In this document: positions 44,478-54,556 of the stretch, piece after piece | How the letters are laid out: the number at the start of each line of letters is the position of its first letter | Numbering within the stretch: the stretch's first letter is position 1 | Assembly: GCF_022968135.1 (NCBI RefSeq) | Contig: NZ_JALJRA010000005.1 | Span: forward strand, 1 to 64,000 | Direction of reading: 5' to 3' | Source: Pseudorhizobium tarimense | Lineage (GTDB): Bacteria; Pseudomonadota; Alphaproteobacteria; Rhizobiales; Rhizobiaceae | DNA length: 64,000 nucleotides | Program-made: the position numbers and the translations under genes | Notes under the pieces: generated by a model | Database searches by the model: none | What the model was told of the DNA's origin: nothing | Seen by the model: the letters and a program-made list of their open reading frames with translations, nothing else

Positions 44478-46164
44478 AACACGCATCGCTCTTTTCGTCG
44501 GGGTGGCGACGCTGCTCCTCAGCGTGATCTTCGTCATCCAGGTCGTGGTCAGCGTTCGCGTCACCGACCAGTCGGCCCGCCGCGACATGACGGTTCTCAT
44601 CGAGGCGATGTGGCAGAACCACGTCGATGACGAGAGCGCTGTCGAAGAAGAGATCGCCAGCCGCATCCGGCGTGACGTCGAGCTTCTGAACGCCGTGTTC
44701 CAGCAGCGTCCCGACGCCGTACTGGAGCGGATGGACGCGGGAGGACTGAGCGAGGGCCGGGCCGTCATTATCCTCGACCAGCAACTCGCGCCGATCTACA
44801 CCAACCTCGCGCATGTGCCGCCGGCCTATTTCCGCGATACCATCTCCCGCATGGTCCGGACCAGCGATACCGAGGGTTTTGCCCAACTGGACATGGGCGG
44901 CGGGTCGACGACGTACCGGCTGAAGATCGTACCGCTGCGGTTCCGGTTCAGCGTCGTCGGCTATGCCATCGTCGCCACGCCCCTGTCGCGGATCGTTTCG
45001 TATTTCGACCAGGGCGTCGAACTCAATGCCAAGCTGCTCGCCGCCGGCGCCGATGGTGTTCCGCCCGAGGCGGATTTCGTCGGCGAGGGCACTGCCCTGA
45101 TCCCGCTGACCGACGGCTTCACCCACGGACGCGTGCTCGGCTTTCTCGCCGTCTCCAACGAGGTATCGGCCGAGCTTCGCCAGACGCGCTGGCTGCAATG
45201 GCTGACCGGCGGCCTCGTCGTGGTGTTCGTCGGTCATCTGTTGGGCGGGCTGGTCTGGATGGTGAAGCGTGCCTTCCGCCCGCTCGACGCCGCGATCGAC
45301 GTAATTGACCGGCTGACTCGCGGCGAGGAGGCGCCGCCGCTCGATACCAGCACCGGCACGATCGAGATCCAGCGGCTGTCGAAAGCAGTCGAGGCCCTGC
45401 GCGCCGCCCATGCCAACCAGGAGGCACTGCACCGCCTGCAGGCTGAACTCGCGATCGCTTCGGAACTGCAGCAGGCGCTGCTGCCGCGTGGCCCACTGTT
45501 GTCGGAAGGCGTCGCCTTCCACGGGCAAATGGTGCCATCACAGGAGGTGGCGGGAGATTATTTCGACTATTTCACGATCGATGATCGGCGGGTCGGCTTC
45601 CTGATCGCCGATGTCTGCGGCAAGGGTACGCCGGCGGCTTTGTTCATGGCGATGTCGCGCACCGTGGTGCGCTCGCTGGCGATGACCGGTCGTCCGCCAG
45701 GCGAAGTTCTCGCCGAAGCCAATCGCGTGCTTGCCGAGTCCAATGACCAGAACCTGTTCGTGACGATGTTCTACGGCATCTTCGACCGGGTCGAGCACCT
45801 GCTGCTCTACGCCAATGCCGGCCATGTCTCACCGATCCTGAAATCCGGCGACGGAGAGGTCGCCTACCTGCCGGAAACCGGCGACCTCGTGCTGGGCATG
45901 ATCCCCGATCTCACCTATGCGACTGTCGAGATGCCGCTTGCGCCGCGCAGCCTGCTGGTATGCTACACCGACGGCATCCCGGAAGCCTTCGACGACAGCG
46001 ACAGCCAGTTCGGCGACGAGCGATTGATGATGCTGGTGCGCCAGTCCCCGAACCGCGATCCGGCCGAGCTGATGCAGGAACTGCAGACCGCGGTGCTCGA
46101 CTTCGCCGGCCGCCGGCCGCAGTACGACGACATCACGCTGTGCATCGGTTCGTTCCCCGGTTGA
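44467..46164 (+). CDS. HAMP-linked SpoIIE/PP2C phosphatase (RsbU/RsbP type)
   Basis: The 565-residue protein has a membrane helix (about 7-30), a periplasmic domain, a second helix (about 247-270), a HAMP segment (RAFRPLDAAIDVIDRLTRGE), a short coiled coil (LAIASELQQALLP) and a C-terminal SpoIIE domain with EVAGDYFDYF, IADVCGKGTPAALFMAMSR, YANAGHVSPIL, CYTDGIPEAFDD and YDDITLCIG. These carry the metal-binding aspartates. Such enzymes dephosphorylate STAS antagonists. The island's STAS/HATPase pair at 18612-19416 is the obvious partner. Confidence 0.93.
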   Translation: MPLRTRIALFVGVATLLLSVIFVIQVVVSVRVTDQSARRDMTVLIEAMWQNHVDDESAVEEEIASRIRRDVELLNAVFQQRPDAVLERMDAGGLSEGRAVIILDQQLAPIYTNLAHVPPAYFRDTISRMVRTSDTEGFAQLDMGGGSTTYRLKIVPLRFRFSVVGYAIVATPLSRIVSYFDQGVELNAKLLAAGADGVPPEADFVGEGTALIPLTDGFTHGRVLGFLAVSNEVSAELRQTRWLQWLTGGLVVVFVGHLLGGLVWMVKRAFRPLDAAIDVIDRLTRGEEAPPLDTSTGTIEIQRLSKAVEALRAAHANQEALHRLQAELAIASELQQALLPRGPLLSEGVAFHGQMVPSQEVAGDYFDYFTIDDRRVGFLIADVCGKGTPAALFMAMSRTVVRSLAMTGRPPGEVLAEANRVLAESNDQNLFVTMFYGIFDRVEHLLLYANAGHVSPILKSGDGEVAYLPETGDLVLGMIPDLTYATVEMPLAPRSLLVCYTDGIPEAFDDSDSQFGDERLMMLVRQSPNRDPAELMQELQTAVLDFAGRRPQYDDITLCIGSFPG

Positions 46165-46520
46165 GGGAAACAAGCGTAACAATGCTGCCACACAACGTTT
46201 TGGCATGAGGCGCGCCTGGGCACGCTCTATTAATCATCGCGCGGCAACGCCGCGAATCATGTCGTCGAGCGTTCGAATCTCAGAAAGGGCTGCGAGCACG
46301 GCTTCGGGAAACTGCTGCGAGTCGCGGAATCTGTCGCTCGACCAATCGCAGGAATCGTTGGTTGCGAGCCCCCGCAACCAACATCCCAACAATCCCTCAA
46401 GCCCCTGCAGCCGGGCTTCTTGCGTTCCCGAAAGCCGGCGTTCGTGGAACTGCGAACCGTTCAAGCACGTCCGCCTCGGCAGCGCCGAATGATGCGACGA
46501 CCTTCGCCTGGAATGCTAGC
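46165..46520. other. Right-end junction: gene-free stretch with att-like repeat
   Basis: Convergent ends of the phosphatase gene and the ABC ATPase gene flank about 356 bases. The part 46234-46367 encodes on the minus strand a truncated C-terminal peptide ending SEIRTLDDMIRGVAAR before a stop; it is not recognised and its N-terminal part runs into the tRNA-derived repeat, so it is probably a relic interrupted by integration. Positions 46368-46427 hold the tRNA-end repeat. Nothing else is recognised. Confidence 0.55.
46368..46427 (+). repeat. Right direct repeat of tRNA-fMet 3' end (putative attR)
   Basis: GCCCCCGCAACCA, the tRNA 3' end, is followed by a copy of the terminator region that differs from 60-119 at about five positions, in the same orientation. 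The rest of the tRNA is absent, as expected for an attR site. The mismatches suggest an old integration. Confidence 0.75.
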
Positions 46521-48431
46521 CTAGAGCAGGCCGCCTTCGCCTCTCAAGGTTGTCCAACGGGATTGCGTCCGTAGTAGCGTGGAAGGCGACGCAGCTAGCA
46601 AGGCTCCGCGATCACCACCCTCCTGCACGAGATGTCCCGGCGAGACCTCGCGATAGGTGCGGCTCGGTGCGCGATAGTTGAGTGATCTAACGGGGCTCTT
46701 GAGTTCTTCCCCCGAAAGACCTCGGCGAACGCCTCTGCGAGCCGGATCGGGGACAGGTACCGCGGCAATAAGCTTCTTCGTGTAGTCGTGCTGGGGGTTC
46801 TCAAAAATCGCCGCCCGCGGCCCAATCTCGACAATCTCGCCGAGGTACATCACGGCCACTCGATGGCTCATTCTCTCCACAACTGCCATGTCATGGCTGA
46901 TGAACAGGAAGGCGAGCTTCATGCTCTGCTGCAGGTCGAGCAGCAGGTTGCAGACCTGCGCCTTCACGGACACATCCAGCGCCGAGACGCTCTCGTCAGC
47001 GACGATCACTTTCGGATCAAGTGAAAGGGCGCGGGCGATTGCGATACGCTGGCGCTGGCCGCCTGAGAATTCATGGGGGTAACGGTTCATCATCGAAGCT
47101 GAGAGACCGACCCGTTCCAGCAAGTCCGCTGCCTTCTCGCGCGCCTGACTTGCTGTGCCAAGCCTGTGCTTGACGAATGGCTCGACGATCGAGGCGCCGA
47201 CCGTCATGCGGGGATTGAGGCTTGAGAAGGGATCCTGGAACACCATCTGAACGCTCTTGCGCAGGTTACGGAGCCCGATCTGGTCGAGTTGGAGCACGTT
47301 ATAACCGTCGAGGTGGATTTCGCCCGCAGTGGGCTCGACGAGGCGCATGATCGATCGACCGGTGGTCGACTTGCCGCAGCCCGACTCGCCCACGAGCGAA
47401 AGCGTCTCGCCCTGGAACAGTTCGAAGCTGAGATCTTCCACGGCATGCACCGAACCGCTCTGGCGGCCAAAAAGGCCGGAGCGCACGGGAAAGCGGGTGA
47501 CGAGGTTCTTCACCTCTAGGATTGGTGTCTTCCCCCTGACGACCGTTCCCGCCACCTCGTCCGGTTCAGCCGTTTCTCCTGTACTGACGTCAACGACTGG
47601 AAAGCGGGTCGGCCAGCAGCGCTCGGCCATGGCACCGAGCTTGGGAACAGCCGAGAGCAGGGCGCGGGTATAGGGATGACGGCCACGAAGGAAAATGTCC
47701 TCTGTCGGTCCCGCTTCCACCTGTTCACCCCGCAACATGACGATCGTGCGATCGGCGATCTCCGCCACCACGCCCATGTCGTGGGTGATGAAAAGGACGG
47801 ACATCCCTTCCTCTTCCTGCAGAGTCTTGATCAGGTCGAGGATCTGCCCCTGGATTGTCACGTCCAGGGCTGTCGTCGGTTCGTCTGCGATCAGGAGCCG
47901 AGGGCGGGACGCCAGCGCCATCGCGATCATCACGCGCTGGCGCATCCCGCCTGAAAATTGATGCGGATAATCGTCGAGGCGCGAGCGCCCGTTTGGGATC
48001 CTCACCTTTTCCAGAAGGCGCAGGGTCTCCTCTCGCGCCTCCCGTTTCGACATCCCTTGATGGCGCGTCAGAACCTCCGATATCTGCCGCCCGATCGTGA
48101 AGATCGGATTGAGGCTCGTCATCGGTTCCTGGAAGATCATCGAGACCTGGTTGCCGCGGACGCCGCGCATCTCTCTTTCTGTCAGCGACAGCAGATCGCG
48201 GCCGTCCAGCAGCACCTCTCCTTCGATCCGGCTTGCATCCGGGTTGAGGAGCCGCATCACCGAGAGTGACGTCACGCTCTTCCCGGAGCCGCTTTCGCCG
48301 ACGATCGCAACCGTTTCACCGGGGCCGACGTCGAAGGTGACGTCGCGAACGACCTGCTTCCACTCGCCGTCCACGAGAAACGAGGTCGAGAGATTTCTGA
48401 CCGAGAGGACACTGTCCTGCATTGCGCTCAT
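46521..48431 (-). CDS. Fused two-domain oligopeptide ABC transporter ATPase (DppD-DppF/GsiA type)
   Basis: The 636-residue protein contains two ABC ATPase domains in series: Walker A GESGSGKS and signature FSGGMRQRV in the first half, GESGCGKS and FSGGQRQRI in the second, each with a DEPTT/DESVS Walker B. Such fusions (GsiA, YejF) drive peptide or glutathione importers. The C-terminal tail beyond VPVPDP is longer than usual (about 70 residues) and ends next to the island junction, so the original stop may have changed. Its start overlaps the gamma-glutamyltransferase stop (ATGA). Confidence 0.92.
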   Translation of the reverse strand: MSAMQDSVLSVRNLSTSFLVDGEWKQVVRDVTFDVGPGETVAIVGESGSGKSVTSLSVMRLLNPDASRIEGEVLLDGRDLLSLTEREMRGVRGNQVSMIFQEPMTSLNPIFTIGRQISEVLTRHQGMSKREAREETLRLLEKVRIPNGRSRLDDYPHQFSGGMRQRVMIAMALASRPRLLIADEPTTALDVTIQGQILDLIKTLQEEEGMSVLFITHDMGVVAEIADRTIVMLRGEQVEAGPTEDIFLRGRHPYTRALLSAVPKLGAMAERCWPTRFPVVDVSTGETAEPDEVAGTVVRGKTPILEVKNLVTRFPVRSGLFGRQSGSVHAVEDLSFELFQGETLSLVGESGCGKSTTGRSIMRLVEPTAGEIHLDGYNVLQLDQIGLRNLRKSVQMVFQDPFSSLNPRMTVGASIVEPFVKHRLGTASQAREKAADLLERVGLSASMMNRYPHEFSGGQRQRIAIARALSLDPKVIVADESVSALDVSVKAQVCNLLLDLQQSMKLAFLFISHDMAVVERMSHRVAVMYLGEIVEIGPRAAIFENPQHDYTKKLIAAVPVPDPARRGVRRGLSGEELKSPVRSLNYRAPSRTYREVSPGHLVQEGGDRGALLAASPSTLLRTQSRWTTLRGEGGLL

Positions 48432-50212
48432 CTCCCCACTGCGTAGGCCTGCATCAGCCGCGGCGTTGCCGCTGCCCGCAACAGTCCGTCCTTGTCGCGC
48501 CTTGCAGCCGTCAGGCGGCCGACGGTCCAGGGGTCGGCTACGGTCACCTTGTGTCCGCGGCGTCGTAGTTTCTCGATCGCCGGATTACCGATGTTGCTTT
48601 CTACCATGACTTCTCCCGGCGAACTCGTTCGCGGAAAGAATGAACCGGGGAAGTGAGAGGTGTGGAACAGCGGCATGTCGATTGCCGCCTGCAGGTTCTT
48701 GCCGTGGTGCACGTAGCGAAGGAAGAACGGCAATTGCCATTGGTCCTGCTGGTCTCCGCCCGGTGTTCCGAACGCAAGGGTCGGGCGTCCCTCATGAAGG
48801 GCGAGAGAAGGAGTCAGCGTCGTGCGCGGCCGCTTTCCGGGAGCGAGCGAGGTCGGCAGGCCCGGCTTCAGCCAGAACATCTGGGCGCGGGAGTTCAGGC
48901 AGAAGCCAAGGCCCGGCACGATCGGCGACGACTGCAGCCAACCGCCGGAAGGCGTGGTCGACACCATATTACCCCAACGATCGATGACGTCGATGTGGAC
49001 CGTATCGCCACGCTTCTCCGAAAGATGCGCCATCGTCGGTTCGTAGACTGCGCCCTTGCCGCTCATCTCGTCGAGCATGGCGAGCGTCAGGTCATACTGG
49101 TGATCGTAGCCAGGAACGCGGCCGGGCCGCAGGTCATGCGATGCCTCGTTACTGATCAGCCTTCGGCGCTCAACGTTATAGCCGTCGGAGAGCAGATATT
49201 CCGTCGGCACCTGGGAGAACTTAGGGTCGCCGTAGTAAACTTCGCGGTCGGCGAAGGCGAGCTTCATCGCCTCCACCACCGTATGGACAAAGTCAGGGCC
49301 TGCCGGATCCATGGCCGCCAGATCAAAGCCCTTCAACAGCGCAAGCGACTGCAGCAGGACAGGTCCCTGGCCCCAGGCGGCCGTCTTGGCGACGGTCCAG
49401 TCGTGGTAATCATAGGTCTGCGGCGCTTCGATTGTCGCCTGCCAGTTGGCCATGTCCTCCGCCGTCAGAACCCCTTTGTGGCGATGGCCGCTTGCATCCA
49501 TCACTTCAGCGGTCTGGAGGTAGCCCTCGATGGCCTCTGCCACGAAGCCGCGGTAGAAGGCGTCGCGCGCCGCTTGAACCTGTTCCTCCCGGCCGGACTT
49601 CGCCTCTGCCGCGGCGATGATCCGCTTCCATGTGTCGGCCAATATCGGGTTGCGGAAGTTCGAATGTGGTCCGGGAGCCGCACCACCCGGCATCCACGTC
49701 TCAAACGACGTCGGCCATTCCTTTTCGAAGAAGTCGCCAAGTACCTTGATGGTCGCTGAAACACGCGGCAATACAGGATGCCCGTGCTCCGCGTAGTAGA
49801 TGGCAGGCTCCAGAACCTCGCGCACGGTCATGGTGCCGTAGTCGCGGAGCATCAGCATCCATCCGTCGAAGGCGCCCGGGATGACGGTCGCCAACAGGCC
49901 GTCGCCCGGGATGAGCTTTAGGCCTTCGGCGGTGTAGTGCTCGATGGTGGCGCCGGAAGGCGCGGGGGCCTGGGCACAAATGACCTCGATCCGGTCCTTC
50001 TTCTTGGAATAGAGGACGGCAGGCATGTCGCCGCCGGGGCCACAGAGATGCGGTTCGACGATCTGCAGGACGAAGCCTGCGGCAACAGCCGCATCGAAGG
50101 CATTGCCGCCCTTCTCAAGGATGCTCATGCCGACGGCAGACGCAATCCAGTGGGTCGAGGTGAAGACGCCGAAGGTTCCGAGGATTTCCGGCCGGGTGGT
50201 GAACTCAGTCAT
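48428..50212 (-). CDS. Gamma-glutamyltransferase family protein (cytoplasmic)
   Basis: The 594-residue product is a GGT-family Ntn hydrolase. The pro-enzyme features [20 protein letters not shown] and [12 protein letters not shown] lie in the large subunit; [20 protein letters not shown] surrounds the predicted autocatalytic nucleophile Thr404, followed by [10 protein letters not shown] and a C-terminal [14 protein letters not shown] segment. No signal peptide is present, unlike periplasmic Ggt. Sitting in a peptide-importer operon, it probably cleaves imported gamma-glutamyl compounds, or acts as a related acylase. Confidence 0.9.
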   Translation of the reverse strand: MTEFTTRPEILGTFGVFTSTHWIASAVGMSILEKGGNAFDAAVAAGFVLQIVEPHLCGPGGDMPAVLYSKKKDRIEVICAQAPAPSGATIEHYTAEGLKLIPGDGLLATVIPGAFDGWMLMLRDYGTMTVREVLEPAIYYAEHGHPVLPRVSATIKVLGDFFEKEWPTSFETWMPGGAAPGPHSNFRNPILADTWKRIIAAAEAKSGREEQVQAARDAFYRGFVAEAIEGYLQTAEVMDASGHRHKGVLTAEDMANWQATIEAPQTYDYHDWTVAKTAAWGQGPVLLQSLALLKGFDLAAMDPAGPDFVHTVVEAMKLAFADREVYYGDPKFSQVPTEYLLSDGYNVERRRLISNEASHDLRPGRVPGYDHQYDLTLAMLDEMSGKGAVYEPTMAHLSEKRGDTVHIDVIDRWGNMVSTTPSGGWLQSSPIVPGLGFCLNSRAQMFWLKPGLPTSLAPGKRPRTTLTPSLALHEGRPTLAFGTPGGDQQDQWQLPFFLRYVHHGKNLQAAIDMPLFHTSHFPGSFFPRTSSPGEVMVESNIGNPAIEKLRRRGHKVTVADPWTVGRLTAARRDKDGLLRAAATPRLMQAYAVGR

Positions 50213-50233
50213 GCAATGATGCCCTTGTGAATA

Positions 50234-51103
50234 TCATGCCTCGCGCGGATCCAGCGCATCGCGCAGACCGTCGCCCAGGAGATTGAAGCCGATCACGACG
50301 AGGAAGATCGCGATGCCGGGCCAGGTCGCCATCCACGGCGCCTGGGAGAGAAAATTCTTCGCAATGTTCAGCATAGATCCCCAACTCGGCGCGGGGGGTT
50401 GCTGCCCGAGGCCAAGGAAGGAAAGGCTGGCTTCTGCTATAATGGCGGTCGCCGTGGTGAGGGTGGCCTGCACGATGATCGGTGCGAAGGCGTTAGGAAG
50501 GATGTAGCGGACCATGATGTCGACGTGGCCAAGGCCAATGGATCGTGCCCCTTCGACGTAATCTTCGGTCTTCACCGCAAGCACCTGCCCGCGGGTCAGG
50601 CGGACGAAGATCGGCATGGCCGAAAGTCCAATTGCGACCATCGCGTTTGTGAGGCTGGGTCCGAGAAAAGCGGCCAATGCAATCGCGGTGATCAGGAACG
50701 GCATCGCGAGCAGGGCTTCGGTGACGCGGGATACGACCTGATCCACCCAGCCGCCAAAATAACCGGCGACAAGCCCGAAGGGGACGCCGATCACCACGGC
50801 GATCGCGACCGAAAACACGCCGGCCATCAAGGAGGCCTGCGCACCCCAGATCATCCTCGACAGGATATCGCGCCCGAGGTCGTCAGTGCCTAGCCAATGG
50901 GCCGCCGACGGCGCCTTGCGGATTGCGGACCAATCGGTGGCCGCCGGATCTGGAACCGGAAGCACAGGCGCAGCGAGGGCCAGGATCCCGAAAAACAGGA
51001 TGATGCAGAGGCCGACAAGCGCGCCGCGGTTCGCGCGAAGCTTGCGCCATGCGCGACTGCTGCGTTGGCTTGCGACTGGCGGCGCCGTCTCGATCACAGT
51101 CAT
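50234..51103 (-). CDS. Peptide ABC transporter permease, DppC/GsiD type
   Basis: The 289-residue product from ATG 51103 has an N-terminal membrane helix (about 30-50), the LGTDDLGRDILSRMIWGAQ motif typical of DppC proteins, and an EAA loop (DYVEGARSIGLGHVDIMVRY) between later helices. Its start overlaps the dppB-type stop (ATGA). It pairs with the upstream permease. Confidence 0.93.
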   Translation of the reverse strand: MTVIETAPPVASQRSSRAWRKLRANRGALVGLCIILFFGILALAAPVLPVPDPAATDWSAIRKAPSAAHWLGTDDLGRDILSRMIWGAQASLMAGVFSVAIAVVIGVPFGLVAGYFGGWVDQVVSRVTEALLAMPFLITAIALAAFLGPSLTNAMVAIGLSAMPIFVRLTRGQVLAVKTEDYVEGARSIGLGHVDIMVRYILPNAFAPIIVQATLTTATAIIAEASLSFLGLGQQPPAPSWGSMLNIAKNFLSQAPWMATWPGIAIFLVVIGFNLLGDGLRDALDPREA

Positions 51104-52047
51104 ATCGTCGCCCTCAGACGTGGGTTCAGGAGAACGTAGAGAAGGTCCGCAATCAGGTTCATCAGGATGAAGCCGATCGCCGTGCACAGGACAACGCCCT
51201 GCACGACTGCGTAGTCGCGGGTGAAGACGGCATCGACGATCAGCTTGCCGAAGCCTGGAATGGTGAAGATCTGCTCTGTCAGGACGGCGCCCGCGAGTAA
51301 CTCGCCGAACAGGAGTGCAGCCATGGTTACGATCGGCAGCAGAGCGTTGCGGAATGTGTGGCTCATCACCACCTCCCAGGGAGAGAGGCCCTTCGCACGC
51401 GCGGTTCTGATATAGTCTGCGCTCATCACGCCGAGCATGGAGGAGCGCGTGTGGCGCATCAGTTGTGCCGCCAGCGCCGTGCCGAGCACGAAGGCGGGCA
51501 TGATCATGGTCTCGATCGAGCGGACTGGGTTCACGAATATCGACTCATATCCGGATGCCGGCAGCCAGCCGAGGTTCACGGAGACCAGAAGGATGAGCAT
51601 GATGCCGAGCCAGAAGTTCGGGACCGAGAGGCCGGATAGGGCGACAAGATTGGCGAGGTAGTCGATCGGACTGTTTTTCCAGACGGCGGCAAGGATGCCC
51701 ATTGGGATGCCGATGCCGAGGGCAAAGATCATCGCCATGACGGCCAGCTGGATGGTGACGGGCAGTTTGTCGCCGATGAGCTCTAGCACCGGTTGATTGG
51801 TGCGCAGGGAGATGCCGAAGTCGCCTGTCACAACGCCGCCGAGCCAGTAGAAGTACTGCATCACGACCGGGTCGTTCAGCCGGTATTTCTCGCGCAGAAA
51901 CTCCAGGGTGGCCGGATCGCGCTCCTCGCCGGCCATGGCAAGAACCGGATCACCGGGGAGAAGCTTCTGCAGGGAAAAGACGAAGATCGATATGATGATC
52001 AGAGTCGGTAGAGCGACCAGCAGCCGCTTTCCGATATAGACAGCCAT
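51100..52047 (-). CDS. Peptide ABC transporter permease, DppB/GsiC type
   Basis: The 315-residue product begins IGKRLLVALPTLIIISIFVF and has the conserved DppB features: LLPGDPVLAMAG, GDFGISLRTNQPV, six membrane helices and the EAA loop ADYIRTARAKGLSPWEVVMS. It follows the substrate-binding protein gene by 57 bases. It forms the membrane channel with the DppC-type partner. Confidence 0.93.
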   Translation of the reverse strand: MAVYIGKRLLVALPTLIIISIFVFSLQKLLPGDPVLAMAGEERDPATLEFLREKYRLNDPVVMQYFYWLGGVVTGDFGISLRTNQPVLELIGDKLPVTIQLAVMAMIFALGIGIPMGILAAVWKNSPIDYLANLVALSGLSVPNFWLGIMLILLVSVNLGWLPASGYESIFVNPVRSIETMIMPAFVLGTALAAQLMRHTRSSMLGVMSADYIRTARAKGLSPWEVVMSHTFRNALLPIVTMAALLFGELLAGAVLTEQIFTIPGFGKLIVDAVFTRDYAVVQGVVLCTAIGFILMNLIADLLYVLLNPRLRATI

Positions 52048-52104
52048 CGCATGGCCCTCCTGTCATGGGGAGGCCGCACGGTGTTGCCCGTGCGGCCGGA
52101 GAGC

Positions 52105-53616
52105 TCAGTCTGCGTCCTTGACGCCGACCAAACGGATCATGCCGTCCGGCGAGGGTGCGAAGCCCTTCACGCCCTTGTCGATCGCGTAGGCGTAAGGCTG
52201 GTGCCCGAGATAGATGATCGGCATGTCGTCGTTGAGGATCACGGTTGCCGCGTCATACTTCTCCTTGCGGACTGCATCGTCAGTCGAAGCGCGCGCATCG
52301 TTGAGAAGCTTGTCGACGTCAGGGTCGCAGTATTTGACGTCGTTGATGCCGCCCTTGCAGGTGATGAACTGGTGGATGTTGCCATCCGGATCAATACGAC
52401 CGGACCAGTCGGACCGGCTCAGCTGATAGTTGCCGGCGGTCTGCTCGGACAAGAGCGTGGCGAACTCAGTTGCCTTGAGCGTGACGTTGAAGCCTGCTTC
52501 CGCGACCATCGACTGGATGACCTGCATCATCTGCGTCTGGGTCGTGTTGTTGGCGTGCTGCAGTTCGACGTCCAGCGTCTCGTGGCCGGCCTCCTTCATC
52601 AGCTCCTTTGCCTTCTCGATATCGCGAGCTTGAACGGGAAGGTTCTGGTTGAACCATGGACTAGTCGGCGGGAAGGGCTGGTTGCCGGCCTTGGCCGTGC
52701 CTTCGAAGACGATCTGGTTGATCGCTTCGCGGTCGATCGCCAGGGAGAATGCCTGGCGAAGGCGCTTGTCCTGGCCGAGAGGGTTCTCTGCACGTGCACC
52801 ATTGCCGACATTGACGTACATCGCCATGTAGCCGGGCCCGATCACGTCGGCATAGGTGAGGTTAGGATCGGACTTCACGGATTCGGCGTCGGATGCCGAA
52901 ATGCGCTCCGCAATGTCGAGGTCACCCGAACGAAGGTTGGCGAGACGGACAGTCGTGTCCGGAATGGGCAGATAGATCACCTTGTCGAGGAACACCTCGT
53001 CCGCGTTCCAGTAGTCCTGGAACTTCTCAAGGACGATCCGGTCCTGCTGCACGCGCTCGACGAACTTGAACGGCCCCGCGCAGACGGGATGGCTACCAAA
53101 ATTCGCTCCTAGTTCTTCCGCTGCCTTCGGCGAGACGATCATGCCGGCACGGTCGGAAAGCTGCGCCAGCAGCGTCACGTCAGGGCTCTTCAGAGTGAAC
53201 TTGACCTCATATTCGCCACTTGCCTCCACCTTTTCTACCGAAGACAGTTCGCTCTTTCGGCGCGATTCCGGCAGCGTCATGTTGCGCTCGATGGTGGCGA
53301 CCACGGCTTCCGCGTTGAACGACGTGTCGTCGTGGAACTTGACGCCTTCGCGCAGTTTCATTGTCAGTGTCTTACCATCGTCCGACCAGTTCCATTCGGT
53401 CGCCAGCTGCGGGATGATCTTCATCTCCTGCGAAATGTCGACCAGCTTATCGCACATGGCCGTGTAGACGATGCGGCCGACGAAGGTGCGGGACTGCGCC
53501 GGGTCAAGGACGTCTGCATCGTCCTGCAGGCCGATGCGGAGATCTGCGGACGCAGCCGGAAAGGCTGCGGCGGTGCTGGCCAGCAGAAGGGCCGAGAGTA
53601 GCGTGAGTTTGGTCAT
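52105..53616 (-). CDS. Peptide ABC transporter substrate-binding protein (SBP_bac_5, GsiB-like)
   Basis: From ATG 53616 (GAGGAAGAAAG upstream) the product is 503 residues with a Sec signal peptide (1-24). It shows family 5 features: DDADVLDPAQSRTFVGRIVY, LATEWNWSDDGKTLTMKLRE, GVKFHDDTSFNAEAVVATIE and a C-terminal APSPDGMIRL. The first gene of the transport unit after the GntR regulator, it defines substrate specificity. Together with the cytoplasmic GGT it suggests gamma-glutamyl peptides or glutathione-like substrates. Confidence 0.92.
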   Translation of the reverse strand: MTKLTLLSALLLASTAAAFPAASADLRIGLQDDADVLDPAQSRTFVGRIVYTAMCDKLVDISQEMKIIPQLATEWNWSDDGKTLTMKLREGVKFHDDTSFNAEAVVATIERNMTLPESRRKSELSSVEKVEASGEYEVKFTLKSPDVTLLAQLSDRAGMIVSPKAAEELGANFGSHPVCAGPFKFVERVQQDRIVLEKFQDYWNADEVFLDKVIYLPIPDTTVRLANLRSGDLDIAERISASDAESVKSDPNLTYADVIGPGYMAMYVNVGNGARAENPLGQDKRLRQAFSLAIDREAINQIVFEGTAKAGNQPFPPTSPWFNQNLPVQARDIEKAKELMKEAGHETLDVELQHANNTTQTQMMQVIQSMVAEAGFNVTLKATEFATLLSEQTAGNYQLSRSDWSGRIDPDGNIHQFITCKGGINDVKYCDPDVDKLLNDARASTDDAVRKEKYDAATVILNDDMPIIYLGHQPYAYAIDKGVKGFAPSPDGMIRLVGVKDAD

Positions 53617-53695
53617 CTTTCTTCCTCTGGATTGTTTTCGCGGTTTCTTTGTTTGTTGGCCGGCCGGGGCCGGCGTGGCAGTCTGAACCAACGGT

Positions 53696-54424
53696 TCAGG
53701 AGGCTTCGCTGAACGGATTTGCCTCCTCATGCTCAAAAGAGGTGGCCCGGATGAGTCTTTCCTGCAGCATCAGGAGGTGCTGCCGCATGGCTTCACCGGC
53801 GCGTGCAGGATCCCTCTCGGCGATGGCGTCGATGATGCCATGATGCTGGGCGAGCGAAATATTAACTGTGTTTCCGACATTACGGGCGCGTTCACGGATT
53901 GCCTGCCAGGCCTCGTCCTGCCGAACCCGGTTGAGCACGTCAAAGATGCTGAGAAAGAGCTGGTTTCCTGCGCTTTGAGCGATCTGCCGGTGCAGCGCAC
54001 CATCCCAAAGCTCGCGAGAGTCGGCGTCATCGCTGTCGAGGATCTTGGACGCGAGGTGACGCATGCGCTCGATCTCTTTCGGCTTGGCCCGCATCGCGGC
54101 CAGTTGGGCGAGCTGCGGCTCGATCCGCAGCCGAACCTCCATGATCTCCATGAAGTCGGTCCCGGCGACGAGATCGCTGACGTGGTCGGTCAAACTATCA
54201 GGACGTTCGCCGATAAAGGTGCCTGCACCCTGCTTGCGCCAGATCAGGCCTTCGGATTCCAACACTTCCAGTGCACGCCTGACGGCGCGTCGTCCTGTTC
54301 CTAAGGTCTCTGAAAGTGTTCGCTCGGTGGGAAGGCGGCCGTCCTCCCCAAACTTGCCGCTCGCCAGCATCTCCCGGAGGCAGTCCAAAGCGTAGTTGGC
54401 GTTGTCGTGCTTCACCGTGCTCAA
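53696..54424 (-). CDS. GntR-family (FCD-type) transcriptional regulator
   Basis: The product is about 242 residues from a TTG at 54424 (AGGAAG ten bases before); a GTG at 54415 is a close alternative. The N-terminal winged helix (LPTERTLSETLGTGRRAVRR, then LEVLESEGLIWRKQGAGTF) and C-terminal FCD ligand domain (helical, about 85-225) identify the FadR subfamily. It heads the peptide/GGT operon, and a perfect inverted repeat at 54440-54462 lies immediately upstream, consistent with autoregulation and control by a substrate. Confidence 0.9.
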   Translation of the reverse strand: MSTVKHDNANYALDCLREMLASGKFGEDGRLPTERTLSETLGTGRRAVRRALEVLESEGLIWRKQGAGTFIGERPDSLTDHVSDLVAGTDFMEIMEVRLRIEPQLAQLAAMRAKPKEIERMRHLASKILDSDDADSRELWDGALHRQIAQSAGNQLFLSIFDVLNRVRQDEAWQAIRERARNVGNTVNISLAQHHGIIDAIAERDPARAGEAMRQHLLMLQERLIRATSFEHEEANPFSEAS

Positions 54425-54439
54425 GGCTGTACCACTTCC

Positions 54440-54462
54440 TGCACCAATTCTTGATTGGTGCA
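54440..54462. promoter_or_regulatory. Probable GntR operator (perfect inverted repeat)
   Basis: TGCACCAAT and ATTGGTGCA are exact inverted copies separated by TCTTG. The site sits about 16 bases before the regulator start, typical of an autoregulatory operator for FadR-type proteins. Confidence 0.7.
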
Positions 54463-54556
54463 GTGGACGCCACTTTCGGTGAGGCGTCAACCTAAAATTT
54501 GGCCACATTCGTAATTGCCGCTGATTTAGGCATAGTGACCTCAAGGTGGCACTTGA

